Positions 35,575-46,560 of a stretch of DNA of 64,000 nucleotides are shown here, piece after piece (position 1 is the first letter of the stretch; the number at the start of each line of letters is the position of its first letter). The position numbers and the translations under genes are program-made. The notes beneath the pieces are model-generated. The model was not told the origin of the DNA, made no database searches, and saw nothing but the letters and a program-made list of their open reading frames with translations. The DNA comes from Lolium rigidum (Eukaryota > Streptophyta > Magnoliopsida > Poales > Poaceae): positions 29,522,620 to 29,586,619 of the forward strand of contig NC_061511.1 in NCBI RefSeq assembly GCF_022539505.1, given 5' to 3'.

Positions 35575-36310
35575 CCGCTCGCGCGAGAACCTTGGGAGCG
35601 TTTTTCTTGTGTGGTACAGTTTGATTGAAATAGATTATAAAACAAGTATGATGAACGTCATGTAAATATTTACCATAGTATTAGAGAATTTGGTTAGGGC
35701 TGTTTTGTATATTTACATATGTACTTCTTGTTGTAGAAAACTCAGAGGATAATATTCCTTTTAGAATATTACGTACTCAATATTATGCTAGATGAATTTG
35801 GTGTTTCAAAGGATGAATACCATCGTGTGGTTGTTCTGTTTAACACACCTACGCTACCAGCGGAATGTTCTCTTGTGTATCTCTTGATGTGTGTAATAAA
35901 GTCCAAGATCTATGAAACAACGTGTGATTTTGCATGTGTAAATGCTATAACATATGTTGATGTGGCGACAAATACAATCATTGTTTTTTGACTGTAGATA
36001 AATGCAATAATCATAAGTTACATATGGGCAGTGTTCATAAGCGCTTGCTACTTCTTTCGTCATTTCTCTTGACTTATCCCAATTTCATCATATCGATTTT
36101 TTTTGTTACACATAAAAAACATATTATTATTTTCTTGCCTTATATTTATCATATACTCGTGAATCGGAGCGAAATCCACGTGATCTTGGGCCAAGAGGGG
36201 CGTCAAAATCTAGTTAACACAAAGCAGAATGCCTTGGCACCAAGAAAAATTCCTTCGCTAGGGGGAGAGGGAGAAAAGTGAACCGTACATCTGAAGCAAC
36301 GATGAACCTG
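35575..36310. other. intergenic DNA including the left copy of a ~200-bp duplication
   Basis: No gene. About 36060-36245 is similar (about 80% by eye) to about 37795-37990, including CTTGACTTATC, TTTCTTGC, GTGATC and ATCTAGTTA/GCACAAAGCAGAATGCC. The CACTA element lies between the two copies. Confidence 0.55.
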
Positions 36311-37590
36311 CACTAGTGGAAAATGGTGCTTTTGCACCGGTTGGTAAGGGCCATATGCACCGGATGCCCAACCGGTGCAAAGCATCCGGTGCAAAAGCCC
36401 CACCCCCCTGCACCGGTTCAGTTGCGAACCGGTGCTAAAGGGGGCACCACGTGGCGGCCCCCGGGCGCCCGAGCGAGAGGATCTTTAGCACCGGTGGTAG
36501 AATGTCCCAACGCTGCGCGTAGAACCCATACCGTAGTTTTTTTTCGAATTATTTTTCACTCCCTTTTTTTTTTCTTATTTTCAGAATTTCTAATATTTTA
36601 GTTATTTCACAACTTTAGTCTCTAGTCTAATTACTTACTCGTGCTCAGACTTCCCACTTGGTCACCCATCCTCCCACTACTCTAGCACTAGCATGCTTAA
36701 CTTCCAAGTTCCTTTCCATCCCGCATCCAAGTGCTTCGCGCGCATGTATGTGATAGTAGTATCATATCAATCTTATTAACATATCGGTTGATGTCATATT
36801 TCTTTATTGTTCGAATTTCAAATAATTCTTTTAATAAACAAAAGTAATGATATAATAATAATAATCTTGAATAAATAAATAAACATTAACTTTATAATTT
36901 GTATTATTTTTAATTATTTTCATTTTTTTATTTTTTGCCAAAGCTAAAACCTGAAAATTTAGAAAACTTATAATTTGCAGAGTGTAATCTTTATGCAGGA
37001 TGCAATTATTAATTTTATTTTTGAAAAATAAAAAAATATATAAAATCCTAAATTTCTAGAAAAAACTAAAATCTTCCTGCTTTCATATTTTAATTTGGAA
37101 TTTTGAGAATCTAAAAATTGGCTAACCGGGTAAACCCCGTGAATTCGGATGTAGTAACTTTTTCTCACGATGATTTTGATATATTATACATTTTTTTCCG
37201 ACGTCGTATGCAAAAGTTAATGCGGTTTTACCATTTTTCAAACTTTTTTTGCAAAAAAAATTGAAATTCAAATTTGTTAATTTTCCCTAATAGTAGGTTG
37301 CGTAACATACAGGAACCTCAAAAGATTTTATTTTTGAATTTTCTATCATTTTCTTTTCTATTTTATAGTGTTAAAAAATGCGATCCACGGGGGGTGTGGA
37401 GGTGCGTGGGGAGTAGAAAAACCTTTTGCACCGGTTCGTGTTACGAACCGGTGCTAAAGGTCCCGCACGAACCGGTGCAAATGCCCCCTGGACGTCCAGA
37501 CCACACGAACCGGTGCTAATCCGGTTCGTGCCAAATCCGGTGCAAAAGCTCTTTGGAGCAAAAAAATCAAAGCCCTTGTTTCTACTAGTG
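36311..37590. mobile_element. short non-autonomous CACTA transposon
   Basis: The ends are CACTAGTGGAAAATGG on the left and, reversed, CACTAGTAGAAACAAGG on the right. Both are flanked by the 3-bp duplication CTG (36308-36310 and 37591-37593). Sub-terminal regions carry many direct and inverted copies of a GCACCGGTTCG-type motif, as expected for CACTA transposase binding. The 1,280-bp interior is AT-rich with no transposase, so mobility would need an autonomous partner. Confidence 0.92.
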
Positions 37591-37593
37591 CTG

Positions 37594-39011
37594 ATCTGCC
37601 AGAGCCAATCCCGGTGAGAAATCCCATCGAAGGATGGCCTCCATGCCACCTAGATCCAGGAGACATGGCCGCCGGCCACGCGAGGGGTGGAGGGGAGAGT
37701 CGCCGTGAGAGCCATCTCACCCTAGTATCTTAAGTTGACCATAGGGTGGAGTGGAAATGGGTTCTTTTATTTCTTTTTGATACTCTTGACTTTTTTTTCG
37801 TTGACATTTCTTTTGACTTATCTCAATTTCACCCTATCAACTTTTTTTTAAAACATAGAAAAAATATTACCATTTTCTTGCTTGATATTTCTCATCGATA
37901 TATAAACTGTAAATCAGAGCGAATTTCATGTGATCGTGCGCCAAAAGGGACGTCTAAATCTAGTTAGCACAAAGCAGAATGCCTATGCGGTGAGCAAGGA
38001 ATAAAAAAAGACTAGCTGCCAGCAGCCAACAACACGCAAAGGGTATTACTTCCTTCCCCAGAAACAAAGTGTAAACAAAGCATCCAAAGTGCAAAGGGCA
38101 TTCTCATAAAGAGCATCGTTTTCTATTGAACAGGAAGCTGAGCCCTTCTGGTAACATTATATTAGCAGAGAGTTCAGAAGACGTTCAAGAGTGAACTCAA
38201 CTCTGGAGGCAAGCTTGGCGCCTTGGCGTGACAAGGCTGGCGCACCAGGGCAAGCTCAGCTGAGCTAGGAAAACAGAAGCAACGGATAATATGGTACGTG
38301 ATGATGTTTCACAGAAACTAATTTGTACTCGAACTGAGCTGAGCTGAGTATTAACTATCTTTGATTATTTAGCATCAATTATTATTATCTTTTATTATCA
38401 GTCCATCCTCGAAATCCAACCATGAACGTGGATGCCAGTTTGTCTATATATTTGGAAAACATATATTGTGAAAAACGTTCAAGCAAAAAATGCGCTCCTC
38501 TATCTCTCGATCTCATTCTCACTGTTGTCCGACAGCAAACAAGAAAGAAGAATATATGAACATGCTGAGTATTTTGGTGCTGCAAGCGACAGCTTATCTG
38601 ACTCGATTTGCAAATGTTTTAATTTTTTAATAAAAATTGCACGAAAAACCAATGAAAAATAAAAAAACCAACGAAAAAACCAACGGTGAAAGAGAGATAA
38701 AGAAAACTGAAAAGGAAAAAAAGCAAACAAAACGGATATACGAACCCTATCGCTGGTAGAAAACCCGAAGCAGAGGAGTACTGGTCCAGCCCAACTTACC
38801 TCATCCCCGGATTCCCTGGCTTGAGTGATTGAGTCCATTACATTACCAATTTGTATCTTGTCTTCTCTATTAGAATATAAAGGTCGACTAGGTAATTCAA
38901 GACTGGTCTAATCTTTCCCGCTCTTCATGTGAACAATTTGTAGCTAAATCGGAAGCCTAGATTTTATGACACACCTCTTCTTCTTGTTCTTCCTAGGTGG
39001 GCTACCGCCGA
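37594..39011. other. right copy of the ~200-bp duplication, then promoter side of the DUF4220 gene
   Basis: 37795-37990 is the diverged second copy of the sequence at 36060-36245. 38000-38900 is AT-rich with no gene. Just before the gene, TTCTTCCTAG|GTGGGC at 38996/38997 looks like a splice acceptor, so the 5' UTR may be spliced. Confidence 0.45.
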
Positions 39012-41611
39012 ATGGGGAATATGGGTCAGCAACACTTGGGAAATGCAACTTCAGTGGCAAGCCTTTTGCATCAGCTGAAAATTATGTGGAAGAGTCCAAG
39101 GGGGACAGTGCTCCGAATAGAGGTGTTAGCACTTCTGGCCATTTTTCTATCCTTCTTCCTTGCCGTCTTTGGATCTTGCCGCCGTTGGTCCAATAATTTC
39201 CTCATCCAAAAGGGTTTCATGGCAGCCAATGCATTGTTTCTGTCCCTTGGAACATACAGCATTGGCCTAATGCAATCTTCGCCAGTGAAGAGCGAGATGT
39301 ACCCAATATGGGCAGTATCATTATTGGCCCTCCTTTGTTGTGTTGACTCAGCTGCCGCATCCGGGCTCGACAATAGGAACCAAATATGGAAGATGTTGTA
39401 TCAGCTTTGCCTCTACTTTGGATATGTCCTGCTAATGAGCATCACAACCATCTCTAGTGATATTGGTAATGTAGCCATCTGCGTGTTGTCTGCCGTGACT
39501 TTCATCAAGGGATTTCATAGGTCAATGGCACTTGTGCTGCCAAGTTCCATGCGGAACATGATCAGAGAGTTTCCAGGAAATAGCATTACAAAATGTTCTT
39601 TTGGAGATCCTAATGAAGAAAGAGAGCTAACTGTTGATGATAAACTTGACGTAATGATTGGGTATCGTCAGGAGGTTAAAATGGGTGATATAGCTTCCAT
39701 GAGGTGTGAGGGAAACAATAAGATTCTAGAATCAAAATTGAATTCTTGCAAAGATGTGTGCCTCTCCTTCTCTCTCTCTCATTTGTTGCATCGGCGTTTT
39801 CTTGGGTTAAGCAGCGTTAAACCATTCAAGGCCAGCCTTGCCCAACCCTTGGTAAAAAACTGCAAACGTGCCTTAAAGGTGGTTGAGATTGAGTTGGCTT
39901 TCCTACATGATATTTTGTACACCAGCAACACGTTTCTCCATTACTATGAGGCAAAGAGTGCTAGCATCTGGGCATTTGCTTCAGTTATTGGGATATGTTT
40001 TGTAGGGGCAGTGGTTGTCATACCTGGGGCGAGGACGAGCCGTCGTGCTTCTCCCGACATCATCTTTGTGGACACCACAATAGTGGACTTTGTTATTACC
40101 GGAGTAGTACTGGTGTCTCTAGCTCTACTGCAGGTGTTGCAGTTGCTAAGCTGTTGGACCTCAAATTGGGCCAGAGTTGCCTTTGTCTGTGATTATGCTA
40201 GGAAAGATAAAAGTAAAAGACTATTTAATAGTCAAGAAGAGGTTGTGCTGAGCTGGGGAATGAGATTGAGAGCATCTCTTCTCAAGATTAATTGGTATGA
40301 CAAATACTACCTGTGGCAAAATAAACTGGGGCAACATGCAGTGATTGATGAAACCTTTTGGGTGAGGGTGCACGATTGTCCGAGTCGTTGTCATCAGTTA
40401 TTCTTCTGCGGATTTCTAAGGAACTTCCGTGTCTGGATTTGTTCCTGCAACGCAGTGCAGGAAGCCAGGTGTATTTCATGGATATTTTGTTTGCTTCTAA
40501 AAATCCTAGTACAGAGGTGTTTTGGTCTGCTTGGACTGCACTACATAAGCCGAGAGCTCAAGGAAATGTTGCGGGGCAGCTGCACAGGGAGCACCATTGA
40601 CTTGCACCCTGATGTGAAGGCATCCATTTGTGATTTTGTTGATAATGAGATCAAGTCCAATGAAATAAGTAGTTGGGCATCCTCCAAAGTTGAAAATGGA
40701 CAGAGTGGCTTTCCAGACTTCGCTTTTAGGTTTACCCCGGCGGATAATCCTGCCGAGGCGAGTGATATGATCTACGTGTCTTGTATTCTCATTTGGCATG
40801 TTGCAACTTGCTATTGTGAACTGGCGCAGCAACGTGACCACAGTAATGGCGGTGGCCATCATGTTACTAAGGAGAAGGATCATCGGCGTGTGGCCACGGA
40901 TCTGTCCAAATACTGTGTATACTTGGTTGCTTCAGCGCCGCGCTTACTTCCTGGGCGGTCCGATGCTATAAAATTGTTCTACAGTCAGGTTAGGGAAGAT
41001 GCAACTAGGGTTGGAAAAGGATTCTCATACGCTACTGCAGGATACAAGCTAAAAGCAATGGACACGAAGGGCAACGAGCACGATACTAGAGTTCATATAT
41101 ATGGGGGTGTTGATTTCCTTGGAGAGCACATCTATGGGCTGGGTGCGAAGCTGGGCAAGGGACTACAAAGCATGGATGCTGTTGAGAGGTGGAAGGTGCT
41201 GGCAGACTTCTGGGTCAAGGCGTTAGTGTATGCCGCGCCATCGGACAAGGTGGAGGAGCACATGCACCACCTCTCGAAGGGTGGTGAGCTCATCACCCAT
41301 CTGTGGGCTATGCTCTATCACGCTGGCATCCACGTGTGGCAGCTGAATCCGCCTGCACCAAATAACATCAACATGGGGTGGGATTACATTTTTCGGATTC
41401 GCTCCTGGAACGACCTCAAGATGGTACGCTAGTGCCACCCCGGTTTACTCATTTCATATTCATTTTTTTTCCTTTTCATGCATGCCTCTATGTACATATC
41501 AGCTATTTATTTACATGCATTGTGTTCATTTTGCAGGGCCCGGTTCAAAAGATCAAAAAACAATTGGGCAAAATAAGAAAGAAATTTCGCCTTTCTCGTC
41601 CGGGTAAATAA
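39012..41611 (+). CDS. DUF4220/DUF594 multi-pass membrane protein, complete, two exons
   Basis: Exon 1 is 39012-41423 and exon 2 is 41537-41611. The donor (CAAGATG|GTACGC) and acceptor (TTTTGCAG|GGCCCG) join in phase 0, and reading through would stop after three codons. The product is about 828 residues. Hydrophobic segments at about 36-54, 67-88, 97-113, 129-165, 318-336 and 356-382 form the DUF4220 membrane part. The DUF594 motif DLSKYCVYLVASAPRLLPGR lies near residues 629-648, and the tail ends with a KLGKGLQSMDAVERWKVLAD ... HLSKGGELITHLWAMLYHAG segment usual for the family. Exon 2 adds a basic tail (KIKKQLGKIRKKFRL). The start is the first ATG after a likely 5'-UTR acceptor. This large grass family has no established biochemical function. 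The frame is intact, with no sign of decay. Confidence 0.92.
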
Positions 41612-42780
41612 ATTTCCTGTAATCATCAAAATTAAACTGCTTCATATGCATTCTAGGGGCATGCCATTTATGGCAAAATTACTCTCCCACACGGCCCACA
41701 CATCCTAGAACACTACCTAAGCCCTAAATTGCCACAAATTGACTTCCTCTCCTATCCACGTTCTCATGCATAGACACTCCCTAGCGCCATGTTCAGCCCC
41801 CCAAATGTCGCTGGTCCCATCCATCGTTGTGACTTTATTATTTTGTTTATATTTCACTGTTCTTAATTATATGCAATTATGATATACTACTAGATACTTA
41901 GCTAATCCAACACTTTAAAGCCTGACGGCTTGATTAGACTTGCCGATTAATAATGGCAGAAGAAATGCTGGAACTCACACGACCAATAGGTCGGTACGTA
42001 CCCTAATTATAACGCGAGCTACTCCCTCCTTATGTGACATCAATTTAGTCGAACAAGTTTACATTTAGATATTATATCTTAAGTTAAACTTTTTCAAATT
42101 TAATTAACCTCTTACCACAACATATGTGGCATTAATTTAGTACCCCCCCCCCCCATTCCTCAATATAAGCTACAATTGAAGATGGATCTGATACTAATTT
42201 AATGTAACAAGTGGTTGCTATTTAAAAAAGTGTCAAATTTAATAAAAAGTAACTTAATGTTTTTTAAATGTACACTTAGTTTAAATGGGGGGAATTAGTC
42301 CAAAGAGTAGCCTCATTGGCAATATCAAAACTAAAAAGAAAAATACAACAACAACTTCAGATTTGGAATTCAATAGTATTTGTTTTCCACGGAGCGTAGA
42401 GTAGTTTATAGTGTGCATGGACAAGTATCATCCAGTTGTCCGATCAAAGAGCAGCACCACCTATCTGGTTCATCTACAAGCATGCGAACAAGCAACTGAG
42501 TTTATAAACCCCTTCATGTTGGAAGATTCTTGCGCTGTTGGCAGGGTATTACAGCAGGTTAATGTGTCCTTCCCAAATATGTGTAGATAATCCCTTCCTT
42601 CTTTATTATAACTAGGGAAATGTAGGGCGGTGTGTGTTGGGATAATGTCGTAGGATAATGAAATAAAAGTAATACCAAAGAATACGTGATATGTAATTGT
42701 TCTATTGTTGTCCGAAGTTACTATAGAAAACAATAATAGTATTTTCGCCGGATAAAAGAGGTGACCAATGGTGAAATTAG
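41612..42780. other. intergenic AT-rich DNA with Stowaway-like ends
   Basis: No gene. Near 42021 TACTCCCTCC resembles a Stowaway end, but no matching right end is clear. A run of 13 or more Cs lies near 42143-42156. The remainder is unremarkable. Confidence 0.35.
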
Positions 42781-43653
42781 TGTAATAAAAAACACAAACA
42801 AATCTGATTTTCTGTTGTTCAATGACGGCCGAAAAATTACTACCCCTCTATGAATTACGGAAAGGTGGTTACTATCGAAAATTAAGGTTGGGAAGTGTGT
42901 CGAAAATATACTGCCAAAAATAGAAAATAAACTGAAATAAAAACTTATTATTCACGAATCATGGTCAAAGAATTAGTCACCGCAGGGTAACTACCGGTAG
43001 GAAATTAGAATTGGAAACTTGTGTCGAAGAGTAACTGTCGAAGAATAGGAAAAATACATTGGCGAAGTACTATTGGGAAATTACTCACATGAAGAGAATC
43101 ACCGTAGGGTAACTTGAAATTAACATCCATAAAGTTGTGTTGAAGAGTTGCCATTGAAGTATAAAATGCGGAGTAAAAAGTACTGTCGTAGACATAGGGT
43201 GACAACAATCGGAAAATTATGGACGAAAAGTTATGTCGGAAAATCACCAGTCGAGGAATAAAAACAATGTATATGTAAGATCAACGTAAAATTATTGTCG
43301 GAGTTACTGCCAAATAATTGGAGCTAAAGAATATTTATGTCGAAGATCTGCCACGAAAGATCGACGTCAAAGGATTGCCGTCAAAATTAACGTTAAAAAA
43401 TCTCCGACGAAACTATCGTGCGGCTGAATATCTATGTCGAAAAGTTATTACCAAAAATTACCGTTTGTGCACCGTTGGATTTATCATTGAAAAATACGCA
43501 CCATCAAAAAATTACCACTGCGTAGAACTGTTCAGGAATCACTCAGTAGGTTATTATCAAAAATTACTGAAAAAATTTACCTTTATGAAAATTACTGTAC
43601 TTGGACGCCAGATGTCGCAAGTTTATTGGCAAGAATTAGCCCATGAACAGTAG
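42781..43653 (+). repeat. degenerate array of short GTCGAAAAATTACTG-like units
   Basis: Over about 870 bp the motif (G)TCGAAAAATTACTG or a close variant (TCGAAGAGTAACTGTCGAAG, GTCAAAATTAACG) recurs every 12-30 bp with heavy substitution. The array is open in one frame at 43318-43653 (111 codons, Lys/Tyr/Asn-rich), which I take as a by-product of the repeat unit rather than a gene. Confidence 0.5.
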
Positions 43654-44569
43654 CTAGAGACTTGGGGACGTCGGACGCTGTGGGGGCCTGATTTGCTCCA
43701 CCTTAATCTATGTATCTATGTACCATTGATTACTAGAGATAGTTTCTAGCAAAATCATATCAGGATTCTTATGTCGACAAACCTTAAAGTTGCCAAGGTC
43801 CAATGAATTTATTTACTAGTATCACAAACCCTGCCAGGGAAAAAAGAGCCAACAGATCAAGATCACGCATCAGAGTTGAGGTCTAACGCCTGCCGCGGCG
43901 CCCGGCTAGATGGCGCTTCCACAAGCTGGCCTCCACCATCCTCCTGAAACACCAACACTGCATCAACGCTTTGTCTACGAACTACTTCAACCTTCAACGA
44001 GTATATACTACAGAGATCGAATCCAGAGTGAATTAGTATATCTAGGAATAACACCCCTTCCTCCATGGCATGTGGCATGTTTATGCATTTTCGCCCCATG
44101 TTTGTCATTAGGAAGGGATTGTCTTGTTTATGCACCAATGCTTTTTTGTTTTGTTTTTGTGTCTGCCTACCACTATATATGTTTGTTGAGAGTGATTTAT
44201 ATGTTTCCCTTCCTTACTCATATATGAACTGAACTCCGGTGTGTATTTTAATTTCCAAGCCTTCTTGAAATAACTGTGGAAAATAAATTCGCATCATCCT
44301 CTGCCCATATGGATTGCTTTGTTGTTGCCGTGTAAACACAACCTATAATTGTGTTGGATTATTTGCCTGGGGTTGCAAGTTTGACAGATTTATTACCTCT
44401 TCGCATGCACATGCACAATCTTTCTTGTATGCCTATCGTTGGTGATGAAAACGCCAAGCTGATTTGAGAAGGCAACCTATGATTTTGCTTGCCATGACGA
44501 GTTGCCTACCCGCCAGTGGCTATGCGAGAGCAACGAGTAGAACTGTATGCTATGGTGCAAGGACGGTAA
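43654..44569. other. intergenic DNA with one possible minus-strand terminal exon
   Basis: On the minus strand 44005-43863 reads VEVVRRQSVDAVLVFQEDGG followed by GQLVEAPSSRAPRQALDLNS and a stop, after a weak acceptor-like AG. It is protein-like but unsupported by neighbours. Confidence 0.25.
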
Positions 44570-45862
44570 GAGCATCTCCACCGGTAGCTCTCAAATAGGC
44601 GCCGATAGGAGCGCCGGCATCTTCGTTTGGGGGGCGCCGGCATTGCATCCTCTATTTGGGGGAGCTGTTTCCACACAGGCTGCCCCGATAGAAGTTTTTT
44701 TTTTTACACAAACTACATATTATACTTAAAATTTCATTTTAATGTCATTCAGATCAAGGAATGAATAATATTTTCGGGTAAATCCAAGTAAAACATTATT
44801 CACTCCTCAACCCCGGATGACATATGAAACCTGCTTCATCTCTAGACTACTACCTACTAGCTACTTGGCTCTATGGAGGTGGAGCTGCTCTCTCCGGTGG
44901 TCTCTCCTCTGCTCTCTCCGCTGCTCCTCCGATGATAATCTCCTGCTCTCTCCGCCACGAACGTCAAGTAGGCGGCTCTATCCGCGGCCACCGCCTCCTT
45001 ACGCAGTTGCCGCTCTAGGTCCTCCCGCCGCCGACGGTGATCCAACTCCTGCCTCTGTAGGCGGAGCTGCAACTCCGCCAAACGCCGCCGCTCGCAGACT
45101 TCCTCCTGAATCTGCGTCTCCTCCCGCTGCGACCGCCGCAGCAAAAGGTCCTCCCACCCCTTCTGTCGTCGCCGCTCCCACCGGCACTCGCTCGCCGCCT
45201 CCCGCCGCCACCGCGCCTCCAGGAACTCCGCCTCCTCCCGCAGTCGCCGCTCCGACTCCTCCCGCTGCCGCGCCACCCGCCGCTGTCGCGCCTCCTCGGT
45301 CACCCGCAGCCGCCGCTCCGCTTCCTGGCCCTGCCGCTCGTCCGCGACGTGGGTATCCACGGTCGCCGCTAGCGCCGCCTCCTCCCACGCCTCGTACTCT
45401 ACGAGCTGCGGGTCCGCTTCTACGACTTCTACGGCCACCTCTAGCGCCGCCTCGTCCCACGAATCAAACATTGTGCTATTTTTCTAAGGTTTTTGCACTA
45501 TAGAGGCAGGGGAGGAGGGATTATATGGACCGCCGGCGAGGCGGGAAACCTCCCGCGCAGTGTCGTGGCGGGAGAATTTCCCGCGCAGCATCGTGGCGGG
45601 AGCGTCGTGGCGGTAAAATATCCCGCGCGGCGCCCCGGCGTCATTGACAGGCGGGTCCCACGCCCAAAATTTTCAGCCTCGCGAGGCGCCGGTGCGCCCG
45701 ATTCGTGTCCTTGGCGAAGGGGCCGGCACGGGGTTGCCGACGATTCTATTGGACTCGAAAATTGGCCGACACCGTATGGGGCGCGCCGGTGCGAGCCCAT
45801 TTTCGCTCCCGACCCCCAAAAGGCTATCGGGGCCGCTATTGGGGGCGGCGGTGGAGATGCTC
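44570..45862. mobile_element. PIF/Harbinger-like element without transposase
   Basis: Both ends begin GAGCATCTCCACCG in inverted orientation (14 bp identical, then diverging). The left flank is TAA (44567-44569) and the right flank TGA (45863-45865), consistent with a 3-bp TAA duplication carrying one mutation. The 1,293-bp interior is GC-rich and holds the charged ORF below but no DDE transposase. Confidence 0.7.
44857..45471 (-). CDS. 204-residue Glu/Arg-rich ORF inside the Harbinger-like element
   Basis: ATG at 45471 opens MFDSWDEAALEVAVEVVEAD, then a long stretch dominated by Arg and Glu (AERRLRVTEEARQRRVARQR, ERQLRKEAVAADRAAYLTFV) and a Ser/Thr-rich end, with a stop at 44857. The composition predicts a continuous coiled coil. 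A TATA-like ATATAATCCC lies about 60 bp upstream on the same strand. No domain is recognised. The opposite strand is also open (44817-45503, Ala/Pro-rich), so GC bias alone could keep both frames open. The acidic start resembles transposon ORFs more than the opposite frame does. Confidence 0.5.
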   Translation of the reverse strand: MFDSWDEAALEVAVEVVEADPQLVEYEAWEEAALAATVDTHVADERQGQEAERRLRVTEEARQRRVARQREESERRLREEAEFLEARWRREAASECRWERRRQKGWEDLLLRRSQREETQIQEEVCERRRLAELQLRLQRQELDHRRRREDLERQLRKEAVAADRAAYLTFVAERAGDYHRRSSGESRGETTGESSSTSIEPSS

Positions 45863-46024
45863 TGAGGTCACTAGCGGCCAGGGCAGTGGTGGACGCTAGT
45901 GGTGACGGCATTGATGGCCATATGTAGTTGGGAGGCTAGGCTGATTTTGGAAGGAAGCAGACGAGAGGAAGCGTGTATGCTGGGCGGCGGGGCAGCGGGA
46001 GTAAGGTCACAAGTGGGTGATGCA
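45863..46024. other. spacer
   Basis: GC-rich sequence between the Harbinger-like element and the LINE remnant. No feature is recognised. Confidence 0.3.
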
Positions 46025-46560
46025 AAAAAACAGGGGTTCACATTGCTGGGCGGGCCTAATGGCTACAAAGAAGTACATCCCATATATCACTTTCTCTATT
46101 AAGAATGGGTTTGAGGTACTGTTCTATGAAGACAAGTGGCTAGGTAATACCACACTTTGCGAACAATATCTAGCTCTGTATAATATTGTGCGCCACAAGG
46201 GTGATACCTTGGCTAAGGTATTGGGTTCATCCCCCACCAGATGTGTCGTTCAGAAAAGATCTTGTTGGACCCCGGCTTGCATCATGGAATACATTGTTGT
46301 TGAGTTTGGCTTTTGTCCATCTAAGGCAAGGGTATGGTGAGTTTCATTGGAATATAAATGTGAATGACATATTCTAGGTGGATTCCATGTACAGAGCATT
46401 GATCCAGCTTGTTGAACTGGTAATTTAATAAAATGATCTGAAAAAAATGAAGATACCACTAAAAACAAAATGTATATGCATGGTATCATTATAGAGGGGT
46501 CATTAATTCTCACTAAGGATAACCTTGCTAGGCGTAATTGGTATCAATCCAGTTGCGCCA
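46025..46560 (+). pseudogene. LINE ORF2 fragment (RT-distal linker and zf-RVT)
   Basis: Plus-strand frames read FEVLFYEDKWLGNTTLCEQY, LYNIVRHKGDTLAKVL, then DVSFRKDLVGPRLASWN, GEFHWNINVN, VDSMYRALIQ, KMKIPLKN and LILTKDNLARRNW. This is the order of the region after the reverse transcriptase in grass LINEs (usually FWEDKWLGNTTL ... FSVDSMY ... ILTKDNLARRNW). Several frame changes and stops are present. It has neither RT nor 3' end, and is from a different subfamily than the LINE at 8.3 kb. Confidence 0.8.

Noticed and set aside
36311..37590. Repeated GCACCGGTTCG motifs considered as a CRISPR-like array
   Set aside because: Eukaryotic context, irregular spacing and both orientations. They are CACTA sub-terminal repeats with proper ends and a CTG duplication.
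42021..42300. Second Stowaway MITE
   Set aside because: Only a left-end-like TACTCCCTCC is clear. No matching inverted right end or TA flank could be set.
44817..45503. 228-codon plus-strand Ala/Pro-rich open frame
   Set aside because: Shadow of the opposite Glu/Arg-rich frame and low-complexity, with no start context or domain.
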